NCBI RefSeq assembly: GCF_042675725.1
Contig: NZ_JBHTJN010000011.1
Span: 186,001-250,000, forward strand
Length of the DNA stretch: 64,000 nucleotides
Origin: Seminibacterium arietis
Lineage (GTDB): Bacteria > Pseudomonadota > Gammaproteobacteria > Enterobacterales > Pasteurellaceae
Reading direction: 5' to 3'
Below, in pieces: positions 17,266 to 25,625 of this stretch. Position 1 is the first letter of the stretch. Each line of letters starts with the position of its first letter. The notes beneath the pieces were generated by a model, which saw only the letters and a list, made by a program, of their open reading frames with translations, searched no databases and was not told the DNA's origin. The translations under genes were made by a program, and so were the position numbers.

Positions 17266-17793
17266 ATGGCAGAAAAACGTAATATTTTTTTAGTAGGACC
17301 TATGGGGGCTGGAAAAAGCACAATAGGTCGTCAGTTGGCTCTACTTTTAGGCATGGATTTTATTGATACAGATACTGAAATCGAACAACGTGCGGGGGCT
17401 GATATTAGCTGGATATTTGATGTGGAAGGTGAAGAAGGCTTTCGTAAACGGGAAGAGCGAATCATTAATGAACTAACTCAAAAACAAGGTATTGTACTGT
17501 CTACTGGCGGCGGTGCAGTAGTATCAAAAAATAACCGTAATTACTTGTCTGCTAGAGGAACTGTAATCTATTTAGAAACTACTGTAGAAAAGCAATTTCA
17601 ACGGACACAACGAGATAAAAAGCGTCCTCTATTGCAAGGCGTTGATGATCCTCGTCAAGTATTGGAAGAACTATCTAAAATTCGCAATCCACTGTACGAG
17701 GAAATCGCAGATATTACGCTACCTACTGATGATCAAAGTGCAAAAGTTATGGCAAATCAAATTATTGATTTAATCGAAAACTTTAATGGCTAA
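17266..17793 (+). CDS. aroK: Shikimate kinase I
   Basis: 175 residues from ATG 17266, whose product begins MAEKRNIFLVGPMGAGKST exactly like E. coli AroK. The longer in-frame TTG at 17209 lies inside the upstream hairpin and is rejected. It phosphorylates shikimate with ATP in aromatic amino-acid synthesis. The P-loop GPMGAGKST, shikimate-binding DTDTEIEQRAG, GGGAV and the lid RDKKRPLL are all intact. It is followed 42 bp later by aroB, as in enterics. Confidence 0.96.
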   Translation: MAEKRNIFLVGPMGAGKSTIGRQLALLLGMDFIDTDTEIEQRAGADISWIFDVEGEEGFRKREERIINELTQKQGIVLSTGGGAVVSKNNRNYLSARGTVIYLETTVEKQFQRTQRDKKRPLLQGVDDPRQVLEELSKIRNPLYEEIADITLPTDDQSAKVMANQIIDLIENFNG

Positions 17794-17835
17794 TGACTAT
17801 AAATTAATAGCTCTTCTATAAAAAAGGACAGTAGG

Positions 17836-18924
17836 ATGTTGAATGTCAATGTGGAATTAAAAGAACGCTTTTATCCAATCCATATAGGTGAAGGATTACT
17901 ATCTAATCCCAATGTTTATCCTCTTAAAGCTGGCGATAAAATTATGGTGGTGACAAATCCTACTGTTGCAAAATATTATTTAACGAACTTAATAGCCACA
18001 TTGCAACAAATAGGGTGTATCGTAGAACAAGTCCTACTACCTGATGGCGAAAAATATAAAACTATTGAATCATTAAACTTAATTTTTACCGCACTTTTAA
18101 AAGCTAATTATGGACGTGATGCTACGATTATTGCACTTGGTGGGGGAGTAATTGGTGATGTTGCGGGCTTTGCTGCTTCAACTTATCAACGAGGCATTCG
18201 TTTTATTCAAATTCCTACTACGTTACTAGCTCAAGTAGATTCTTCTGTTGGAGGAAAAACTGCAGTTAATCACGAGTTAGGTAAAAATATGATCGGAGCT
18301 TTTTATCAACCCTGTGCAGTTATTATTGATACTCAAACTCTAAAAACTTTGCCAAAGCGAGAAGTTAATGCAGGTCTAGCTGAAGTCATTAAATACGGAG
18401 CTATTTTAGATTACTCATTTTTCGAGTGGCTAGAAAAGCATATTGACTTGCTTGTCGCCTTAGATCAGAAACATCTCCAACAATGTATTGCTCATTGTTG
18501 TAAGATTAAAGCTGATGTAGTAGCTAGAGATGAAACTGAAAAAAATGAACGTGCATTACTTAACTTAGGTCACACTTTTGGTCATGCTATTGAAACTCAC
18601 TTAGGTTATGGAAATTGGTTACATGGAGAGGCTGTGGCTGCTGGTTCCATGATGGCTGCTGTGCTTTCTAAAATATTGGGCGATTTAGACGATAATGATG
18701 TAGCTCGTTTAGAAAAATTACTCGCAAGAGCAAATTTACCGACTTATTCACCTGATGGAATGCAACCTGAAGATTATCTTCCTTATATGATGAGAGATAA
18801 AAAGGTACTAAGTGGGCAATTACGATTGATCTTGTTAAAATCATTGGGTCAAGCATATATTGCTACAGAAACAGAGCTTCCTCTTGTTTTGGAAGCTATT
18901 CGCTGTTGTACGCAAACTGATTGA
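17836..18924 (+). CDS. aroB: 3-dehydroquinate synthase
   Basis: 362 residues, typical length. It converts DAHP to 3-dehydroquinate with NAD and a divalent metal, the second shikimate step. It shows LPDGEKYKT, the NAD-binding GGGVIGDVAGFAAS (about 97-110), PTTLLAQVDSSVGGKTAVNH (about 127-146) and the metal-ligand region NLGHTFGHAIE with a further His in WLHGEAVAAG. It is co-directional with aroK and separated by four bases from the dam start. Confidence 0.97.
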   Translation: MLNVNVELKERFYPIHIGEGLLSNPNVYPLKAGDKIMVVTNPTVAKYYLTNLIATLQQIGCIVEQVLLPDGEKYKTIESLNLIFTALLKANYGRDATIIALGGGVIGDVAGFAASTYQRGIRFIQIPTTLLAQVDSSVGGKTAVNHELGKNMIGAFYQPCAVIIDTQTLKTLPKREVNAGLAEVIKYGAILDYSFFEWLEKHIDLLVALDQKHLQQCIAHCCKIKADVVARDETEKNERALLNLGHTFGHAIETHLGYGNWLHGEAVAAGSMMAAVLSKILGDLDDNDVARLEKLLARANLPTYSPDGMQPEDYLPYMMRDKKVLSGQLRLILLKSLGQAYIATETELPLVLEAIRCCTQTD

Positions 18925-18928
18925 CAAA

Positions 18929-19774
18929 ATGAGCTCGCATAATGTTAAAAACAACAGAAAAAAGCACCGCCCTTTTTTAAAATGGGCTGGTGGTAAGTTC
19001 CGTCTAACCGATGAAATTAACAAATTTTTCCCCAAACAACAGCAATGTCTCATTGAGCCTTTTGTAGGAGCTGGTTCAGTTTTTTTAAACAGTCATTTTG
19101 AACGTTATATCTTAATTGACATAAATCCTGATTTAATTAGTTTATTCAATATAGTTAAACAAGATGTAGATCACTATATCGATGCTTGCAAAACTGTTTT
19201 TTTTCATCTAGAAGCTAACACTGAAGCCTATTATTATCAACAACGTAATCGCTTTAATCACTCTACTGATAACTTTGAACGCTCAGTATTGTTTCTATAT
19301 TTAAATCGTTTTGGCTTCAATGGGCTATGCCGTTACAACTCGAAAAGTGAATTTAACGTACCATTTGGACGATATAAAACACATTACTTCCCTGAATTAG
19401 AATTAAAAAACTTTGCTCAAAAAGCTCAAAGAGCGGTATTTATTTGCGATAATTTTCAAAAAGCCTTTGAGTTTGCTGATGAGCAAGCGGTAATTTATTG
19501 TGATCCGCCTTATGCTCCTCTTACTCAGAACACTAATTTTACTCGATATGCTGGCAACGAATTTTCGCTATATCATCAACAAGAGCTCGCGGATTTAGCT
19601 AAGAAAACAGCAAACAAATGGAAAATTCCTGTCATAATTTCCAATCATGATACAAAATTTACTCGAGAAATTTATCAAGGAGCAAAGCTCAAATCTTTAA
19701 AAGTGCAGCGTTCTATTAGTCAATCTTCTAAAAAACGAATAAAAGTTAATGAACTAATCGCTGCGTTTCTATAA
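18929..19774 (+). CDS. dam: DNA adenine methyltransferase Dam
   Basis: 281 residues from ATG 18929, four bases past the aroB stop; a longer in-frame TTG inside aroB is rejected. It methylates the A of GATC for mismatch repair and replication timing. Motif I FLKWAGGKFRL (about 16-26) binds S-adenosylmethionine, and the catalytic DPPY is at about residue 192, the standard order for an alpha-group N6-adenine enzyme. E. coli has damX between aroB and dam; here it is absent, as is usual in Pasteurellaceae. Confidence 0.96.
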   Translation: MSSHNVKNNRKKHRPFLKWAGGKFRLTDEINKFFPKQQQCLIEPFVGAGSVFLNSHFERYILIDINPDLISLFNIVKQDVDHYIDACKTVFFHLEANTEAYYYQQRNRFNHSTDNFERSVLFLYLNRFGFNGLCRYNSKSEFNVPFGRYKTHYFPELELKNFAQKAQRAVFICDNFQKAFEFADEQAVIYCDPPYAPLTQNTNFTRYAGNEFSLYHQQELADLAKKTANKWKIPVIISNHDTKFTREIYQGAKLKSLKVQRSISQSSKKRIKVNELIAAFL

Positions 19775-19789
19775 ATATGGAAAAATATT

Positions 19790-21268
19790 ATGTTAAAAGA
19801 GAAAAACCCAATTGCTATACCAACTTTATTATGTGATTTCTATAAAGTATTTCATAAAGATCAATACCCTGAGGGTACTCAAGTCATCTACAGCACTTTT
19901 ACTCCACGTAGTAATAAATCTGCACCATACTTAGAACGTGCTGTTTCTTTTGGTTTTCAAGCATTTATTACTAAATATTTGATAAATTACTTTAATCATT
20001 ATTTTTTTGCACGCACTGAACGGGAAGTGACAGAAGAATACATCCAGTTCATTGAACGAACACTACAATTTACGCCTAATACAGATCACATATTAAAGTT
20101 ACATCGCTTAGGTTACCTTCCGCTAAAAATAAAAGCTATTCCTGAGGGAAAATCTGTGGCAATCAAGGTGCCAATGATGACAATTGAGAATACTCATCAT
20201 GATTTTTTTTGGCTAACTAACTATTTTGAAACTTTGATTAATATGTCTCTTTGGCAACCTATCGTTTCAGCAAGCATTGCTCGTGCTTATCGAATTACTT
20301 TAACTCGTTTAGCTCAAGAAACTTGTGATAACGATTTTCATGTTCCTTTTCAAGCACATGACTTTTCTATGCGAGGTATGAGTTCACTAGAAAGTGCGGA
20401 AAGTTCAGGAGCAGGACATTTAATTTCATTTTTAGGTACTGATACTATTCCAGCTATTTCTTTCATTGAACGTTATTACGGATCAACACAACTTATCGGA
20501 ACATCTATTCCAGCAACAGAACATTCAGTAATGAGTTCACACGGGGCAGACGAACTCGCAACTTTCCGCTATTTGATGGCCAAATATCCTAATAGTATGC
20601 TCTCAATTGTTTCTGATACTGTAGATTTTTGGCACAATATTACTGTTAATCTACCTATTTTAAAAGAGGAGATCATGAATCGCCCCGATAAAGCCAAACT
20701 AATTATTCGCCCTGATAGTGGTGATTCATATAATATTATTTGTGGCGACATAAACGCAGATACTCCTCACGAGAAAAAAGGCTTAATTGAATGCTTATGG
20801 GATATTTTTGGAGGGAAGATTAACGATAAACACTATAAGGAGTTAGATCCTCATATTGGAGCAATTTATGGGGATGGAATTAATTACGAAAAAATGTGTC
20901 GTATCCTTGAAGGGCTAAAAGCCAAAGGCTTTGCTTCTAACAATTTAATTTTCGGCGTCGGCTCACTGACTTATCAATACCACACAAGAGATACTCTCGG
21001 TTTTGCAACAAAAGGCACTTCAGCGATCATCAATGGGAAAGAAAAAATGATTTTTAAAAATCCTAAAACAGACGATGGACTTAAGAAATCTCAACGTGGG
21101 CGTGTAAAAGTCATTTCATTAGACAACTATGTTGACGAACTCAGTAGTAATGATGATTTTTCAAATGATCAATTAGAATTAGTGTTTGAGAATGGTAAGT
21201 TATTAAAATACACTAATTTTGATGAAATACGAGCAAATTTATCAGCTGAATTAGCATCCCATTGTTAA
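19790..21268 (+). CDS. nadV: Nicotinamide phosphoribosyltransferase NadV
   Basis: 492 residues. NadV joins nicotinamide to PRPP to give nicotinamide mononucleotide, letting Pasteurellaceae make NAD from nicotinamide instead of needing V factor. Family motifs are visible: DFYKVFHKDQYPEGTQVIYS at the N-terminus, HDFSMRGMSS-LESAESSGAGH (about 192-212), SIPATEHSVMSSHG (about 240), IIRPDSGD (about 305) and YGDGINYEKM (about 360). It starts 15 bp after dam. No phage or plasmid gene is beside it, and base use matches the neighbours, so it appears chromosomally settled. No prs-type partner is adjacent. Confidence 0.95.
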   Translation: MLKEKNPIAIPTLLCDFYKVFHKDQYPEGTQVIYSTFTPRSNKSAPYLERAVSFGFQAFITKYLINYFNHYFFARTEREVTEEYIQFIERTLQFTPNTDHILKLHRLGYLPLKIKAIPEGKSVAIKVPMMTIENTHHDFFWLTNYFETLINMSLWQPIVSASIARAYRITLTRLAQETCDNDFHVPFQAHDFSMRGMSSLESAESSGAGHLISFLGTDTIPAISFIERYYGSTQLIGTSIPATEHSVMSSHGADELATFRYLMAKYPNSMLSIVSDTVDFWHNITVNLPILKEEIMNRPDKAKLIIRPDSGDSYNIICGDINADTPHEKKGLIECLWDIFGGKINDKHYKELDPHIGAIYGDGINYEKMCRILEGLKAKGFASNNLIFGVGSLTYQYHTRDTLGFATKGTSAIINGKEKMIFKNPKTDDGLKKSQRGRVKVISLDNYVDELSSNDDFSNDQLELVFENGKLLKYTNFDEIRANLSAELASHC

Positions 21269-21357
21269 CTAACTTACGAAACTGGCTAAAAAACTAGTCA
21301 TTGAGTGTTTTTAGAAAAGATGCAATTTTTTTCTAAAAACACCACACTTAATAAACA

Positions 21358-21678
21358 TTACATATTCAAATTATTTTTTACTAATGACGGATTGATGTTA
21401 AACACCAAGCAATTAACTTTAGGGTTAATTATTTTAGCTAACGATAACAATTGTTGTTGTTTAAATAACAACCCTTGTCGAACTATTGCATTAGCAACTT
21501 CAAAAAACAGTTTTTCTCCTTCAATGTTAGTAACTCTATACAATCCCTTGAATTGTGATGGAAATAGTTGCTCAATTTGTAAATTTAAATCATGCACCAT
21601 TAGCCCTTTTTTCATAATCTGATTAAATGGCGAACTTTGTAAAATATCCTGCACATTCATGATTTTTTCATGTCTCAT
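21358..21678 (-). CDS. DciA/DUF721-like protein (probable helicase-loading factor)
   Basis: 106 residues from ATG 21678 (GGAAAAC upstream); an ATG at 21660 is an alternative. It is basic at the start (MRHEKIMNVQDILQSS), and then LFFEVANAIVRQGLLFKQQQLL leads to a short C-terminal core, resembling the small DUF721 proteins. DUF721/DciA proteins recruit the replicative helicase in bacteria lacking DnaC. In many gammaproteobacteria they lie next to secA, as here. It is divergent from the secM-secA unit. Similarity is judged by eye and is moderate. Confidence 0.6.
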   Translation of the reverse strand: MRHEKIMNVQDILQSSPFNQIMKKGLMVHDLNLQIEQLFPSQFKGLYRVTNIEGEKLFFEVANAIVRQGLLFKQQQLLSLAKIINPKVNCLVFNINPSLVKNNLNM

Positions 21679-21776
21679 ACTTGTTTTCCATTTTTTTAAT
21701 CTTATATTTTAGGATTATAAGACATTGTAGCAAATTTCCGCTACAATAAGTGCGGTAGATAAATAAAAGATTTTTA

Positions 21777-22091
21777 ATGATGAAATTATATAAAAGCAAA
21801 CAATATTTTTGGTCGCAATTACTTCTCAGTATGATTGCAATTTTTGCTTTTCCCAGTGCACAAGGACTAGAAGATAACGCTACTAAAAGCAATTATCCAA
21901 ATGAACAGTATCAAACTCAAAAATATCAGTATACTATCAATTTGATAGAGCAAGCTCGTCAACATTTATTAGAAAACACTTCCCCTATTTTTATTAAAGA
22001 AAGTACTACTAATAAAGTTGAACCACAATTTTTTATCCTCTATTCTCATTATAATGCTCCTATTCGAGCTGGTCCTTGCTTCAACGCATAA
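21777..22091 (+). CDS. secM: SecM-like secretion monitor (translation-arrest peptide)
   Basis: 104 residues (or 103 from the second ATG). It has an N-terminal export signal (about 14-30, LLLSMIAIFAFPSAQG), a short Gln/Asn-rich body, and at the C-terminus APIRAGPCFNA. The IRAGP core is the ribosome-arrest motif of E. coli SecM, where the Arg and the final Pro are essential. Here it is followed by only four residues. It lies 74 bp upstream of secA on the same strand. In E. coli, stalling on secM opens the secA ribosome site when secretion is poor. Overall length and the residues before IRAGP differ from E. coli, as in other Pasteurellaceae. Confidence 0.85.
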   Translation: MMKLYKSKQYFWSQLLLSMIAIFAFPSAQGLEDNATKSNYPNEQYQTQKYQYTINLIEQARQHLLENTSPIFIKESTTNKVEPQFFILYSHYNAPIRAGPCFNA

Positions 22092-22165
22092 ATTTACTTT
22101 TTTTTACTTAGGGTCAATAATAATGTTGTCCCCCCTTTGAATAATTTTTTTAGAAACAAGAAACT

Positions 22166-24865
22166 ATGTTAAGAACTATTGCAACAAAAATTTTTGGTAG
22201 TCGGAACGATCGTGTCCTACGCCGTTTAAATAAACAAGTCATAAAAATTAATAAATTAGAACCGCTCTTTGAAGAATTAACTGATGACCAATTAAAATCA
22301 AAAACTACCGAATTTCGTGAAAGATTGAAAAAAGGTGAGACTTTAGAGAGTTTAATGCCCGAAGCTTTTGCTACTGTACGAGAGGCAAGTAAGCGAGTGT
22401 TAGGCATGCGTCATTTCGATGTTCAATTAATTGGGGGAATGGTTTTAAATAATCGTTGTATTGCAGAAATGCGTACAGGTGAAGGTAAAACACTAACTGC
22501 GACTTTACCTTGCTATTTGAATGCGTTAACAGGCAAAGGAGTACACGTAGTAACAGTGAATGATTATCTTGCTCGACGTGATGCAGATACTAATCGACCT
22601 TTATTTGAATTTTTAGGCATGACCGTTGGTGTTAATGTCCCTAATATGCCTCCAGAAGAAAAAAAAGCAGCCTATAATGCTGACATTACTTATGCTACAA
22701 ATAGTGAATTAGGATTTGATTACTTACGAGATAATCTAGCTCATTCCGCAAAAGATCGCTTTCAAAAGCAATTATATTACGCTTTAGTAGATGAAGTGGA
22801 TTCTATTTTAATTGATGAAGCTAGAACCCCTTTAATTATTTCAGGTCCTTCTGAAGATAGCTCAGAACTCTATGTAGCTATCGATAAGCTAATCCCAAGT
22901 TTGATCTATCAAGAAAAAGAAGACACTGAAGAATACCAAGGAGAGGGAGATTTCACCCTCGACCTTAAAACTAAGCAAGCATACCTCACCGAACGTGGAC
23001 AGGAAAAAATAGAACATTGGCTAGTCAATCAAGGTTTAATGAAAGCTGATGAATCTTTATATTCGCCATCAAAAATTACTTTATTGCACCATGTTTATGC
23101 TGCACTCCGAGCTCATAAACTTTTTGAACGCAATGTAGATTATATTGTTAAAGACGATGAGATTATTATTGTAGATGAACACACTGGACGCACAATGACA
23201 GGACGTCGTTGGTCTGATGGTTTACATCAAGCAATCGAAGCAAAAGAAGGCGTTCCGATTCAAAGCGAAAATCAAACTGTAGCTTCTATTACTTATCAAA
23301 ACTATTTTCGTTTATATGAAAAATTAGCTGGTATGACGGGTACAGCTGACACAGAAGCATTTGAATTTCAGCAAATTTATGGGTTAGAGACTATTGTTAT
23401 TCCAACTAACCGACCGATGATCCGTGACGATCGTACAGATGTCATGTTTGAGAATGAAAAATATAAATTTGATGCAATTATCGAAGATATTAAAGACTGC
23501 ATTTCTCGCAACCAGCCTGTACTAGTTGGAACAATTTCTATTGAGAAATCTGAATTACTCTCTAATGCACTTAAAAAAGCGGGAATCAACCATAAAGTAT
23601 TAAATGCTAAATTCCACGCTCAAGAAGCCGAAATTGTTGCAAATGCAGGCTATCCTGGTGCAGTTACTATTGCAACGAATATGGCTGGACGAGGTACAGA
23701 TATTGTTTTAGGCGGAAACTGGAAGTCTGAAATTGCAAAATTAAATAATCCAACAGAAGCGCAAATTGAAAAAATAAAATCTGAATGGCAAACACGTCAT
23801 GATATTGTTAAGGCTGCTGGAGGTTTGCATATTATTGGTACAGAGCGACATGAATCAAGACGTATTGATAACCAGTTACGTGGGCGTTCTGGTCGTCAAG
23901 GTGATCCAGGCTCTTCTCGTTTTTACTTATCTCTTGATGATGCTTTAATGCGAATCTATTTAAATGAAGGCAAGCTGAATATGATGCGTAAAGCCTTCAG
24001 CACAGCTGGTGAAGCAATGGAGTCAAAATTATTGGCAAAAGTAATAGCTTCAGCTCAAGCAAAAGTAGAAACACACAATTTTGATGGAAGAAAAAATCTA
24101 CTCGAATTTGACGATGTTGCTAATGACCAACGACATGCTATTTATGAGCAACGTAATATCTTATTAGATAATGAAAATATTTCTGACACAATCGATGCAA
24201 TCCGAAAAGATGTTTTCAACATGGTGATAGATCAATATATTCCACCAAATTCATTAGAAGAAATGTGGAATATATCAGGATTGGAGCAACGATTAAAACA
24301 AGACTTTGCATTAGACTTACCAATTGAAAAATGGTTAGAAGAAAATAATGCTTTACATGAAGAAACTCTACGAGAACGTATTATTGAAGCAGCAGAGAAA
24401 GAATATCGCAACAAAATTGAACAAGTTGGCGAAGAAACTATGCAACACTTTGAAAAAGGTATTATGCTACAAACTCTTGATGAGCTTTGGAAAGAGCATC
24501 TAGCTGCAATGGATCACTTACGTCGAGGTATTCATTTACGAGGGTATGCTCAAAAAGATCCAAAACAAGAATACAAAAAAGAATGTTTCCAAATGTTTAC
24601 TGATATGCTTGATGCTTTAAAATTAAACGTAATTACCATTCTAAGTAGAGTACAAATCCGTACTCAAGAAGAGGTAATAGAGGCTGAAAAAGCTCGTCAG
24701 GCTATAGCTGAACGCGAAAATGCAGCGATGAACTATTCCACGCAAGGAGAAGACTCAGATAATGGTGCAATAAATAAACGTAAAATTGGACGTAATGAAC
24801 CTTGCCCTTGTGGCTCAGGCAAAAAATACAAACATTGTCATGGTAATAGAGCAAAAGTAGTGTAG
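22166..24865 (+). CDS. secA: Protein translocase motor SecA
   Basis: 899 residues, full length. SecA is the ATPase that drives preproteins through SecYEG at the inner membrane. Landmarks are Walker A MRTGEGKTLTA (about 103-113), the Walker B region VDEVDSILIDEARTP (about 207), the helicase IRR1/NBD2 motifs NMAGRGTDIVLGG (about 508) and QLRGRSGRQGDPGSS (about 570), and the C-terminal zinc/SecB-binding tail CPCGSGKKYKHCHG. The ATG has only a weak AAGAAA before it, which fits the SecM-controlled exposure of its ribosome site. Confidence 0.98.
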   Translation: MLRTIATKIFGSRNDRVLRRLNKQVIKINKLEPLFEELTDDQLKSKTTEFRERLKKGETLESLMPEAFATVREASKRVLGMRHFDVQLIGGMVLNNRCIAEMRTGEGKTLTATLPCYLNALTGKGVHVVTVNDYLARRDADTNRPLFEFLGMTVGVNVPNMPPEEKKAAYNADITYATNSELGFDYLRDNLAHSAKDRFQKQLYYALVDEVDSILIDEARTPLIISGPSEDSSELYVAIDKLIPSLIYQEKEDTEEYQGEGDFTLDLKTKQAYLTERGQEKIEHWLVNQGLMKADESLYSPSKITLLHHVYAALRAHKLFERNVDYIVKDDEIIIVDEHTGRTMTGRRWSDGLHQAIEAKEGVPIQSENQTVASITYQNYFRLYEKLAGMTGTADTEAFEFQQIYGLETIVIPTNRPMIRDDRTDVMFENEKYKFDAIIEDIKDCISRNQPVLVGTISIEKSELLSNALKKAGINHKVLNAKFHAQEAEIVANAGYPGAVTIATNMAGRGTDIVLGGNWKSEIAKLNNPTEAQIEKIKSEWQTRHDIVKAAGGLHIIGTERHESRRIDNQLRGRSGRQGDPGSSRFYLSLDDALMRIYLNEGKLNMMRKAFSTAGEAMESKLLAKVIASAQAKVETHNFDGRKNLLEFDDVANDQRHAIYEQRNILLDNENISDTIDAIRKDVFNMVIDQYIPPNSLEEMWNISGLEQRLKQDFALDLPIEKWLEENNALHEETLRERIIEAAEKEYRNKIEQVGEETMQHFEKGIMLQTLDELWKEHLAAMDHLRRGIHLRGYAQKDPKQEYKKECFQMFTDMLDALKLNVITILSRVQIRTQEEVIEAEKARQAIAERENAAMNYSTQGEDSDNGAINKRKIGRNEPCPCGSGKKYKHCHGNRAKVV

Positions 24866-24874
24866 CGATACAAA

Positions 24875-24906
24875 AGTGCGGTGAAAATTTTCATTTTTTC
24901 CGCACT
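24875..24906. repeat. Inverted uptake-signal pair between secA and mutT
   Basis: AGTGCGG (24875-24881) pairs with CCGCACT (24900-24906), with an inner GAAAATTTTC palindrome. It forms a hairpin without a clear T tract, so termination there would be partial at best. Confidence 0.5.
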
Positions 24907-24949
24907 CTACATTCTCAGTTTTATAAATTATCAAATAGAGAAACATCTT

Positions 24950-25354
24950 ATGAACAAAGTTACAATTCATGTTGCTGCTGGTATTATCCGTGACGAGTTT
25001 GGAAAAATTTATTTAACTCAAAGGCTTGAGGGGCAAGATTTTGCCCAGTCTTTGGAATTTCCTGGAGGAAAAGTTAAAAAAGGCGAAACACCAGAACAAG
25101 CATTACAACGAGAATTAGAAGAAGAAATCGGCATTCACGTTCTAAGTGCGGTAGTTTTTGAACGATTTTCATTTGAATATCCAACTAAAATTATTGAATT
25201 CCACTTTTATTTAATTGAACAATGGATCGGTGAACCTTTCGGACGAGAGGGGCAAGAGGGTATGTGGATAGCTCAAAGTGATTTAGATGAAGGATTATTC
25301 CCCCCAGCTAATGCAAAGTTAATTCAACGCCTACTCGCAGAAAGCGAAGTGTAA
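24950..25354 (+). CDS. mutT: 8-oxo-dGTP diphosphatase MutT
   Basis: 134 residues from ATG 24950 (GAGAAA upstream). The longer frame from 24881 would run through the inverted uptake-signal pair and is rejected. It hydrolyses 8-oxo-dGTP to prevent A:T to C:G transversions. The Nudix box is complete, following G-x5-E-x7-R-E-L-E-E-E-I-G from FPGGKVKKGE to ELEEEIG (about residues 37-59). It sits after secA as in E. coli and H. influenzae. Confidence 0.95.
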   Translation: MNKVTIHVAAGIIRDEFGKIYLTQRLEGQDFAQSLEFPGGKVKKGETPEQALQRELEEEIGIHVLSAVVFERFSFEYPTKIIEFHFYLIEQWIGEPFGREGQEGMWIAQSDLDEGLFPPANAKLIQRLLAESEV

Positions 25355-25395
25355 ACATAATAACAAAAAGAGCGTTGAATTAAACATAAACCGTT

Positions 25396-25581
25396 TTAAT
25401 TCTGAGATAAATCCATTAAATAAGGTTGTCCACAAAAATCTTGCTTAATGAAAAATTGAATTGAATGTCTAGACCAGATCCCCATTCTTTGCTGTTTCGC
25501 TCGTTTTAAACGTAATGCACGCCCTTGTGATAAACGAAAAAGTTTTCGACTGCTTTTTTTCAAAAAAGTTTTTCTTCTCAT
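25396..25581 (-). CDS. Small very basic protein of unknown function (61 residues)
   Basis: A good AGGAAAT lies seven bases before ATG 25581, which supports translation. The N-terminal half is strongly basic (MRRKTFLKKSSRKLFRLSQG, then RALRLKRAKQQRMG). The C-terminal half contains HSIQFFIKQDFCGQPYLMD. There is no signal peptide, membrane span or metal motif. I do not recognise the family; the charge pattern suggests binding to RNA, DNA or the ribosome. It lies between convergent mutT and co-directional mltF. Confidence 0.6.
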   Translation of the reverse strand: MRRKTFLKKSSRKLFRLSQGRALRLKRAKQQRMGIWSRHSIQFFIKQDFCGQPYLMDLSQN

Positions 25582-25625
25582 GATTTATTTCCTTTCTTAT
25601 CCTGTTATAAAACAAAATTAATTAT

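Noticed and set aside
19790..21268. nadV as recent phage or plasmid cargo
   Set aside because: No integrase, repeat, prs partner or base-composition break is seen around it.
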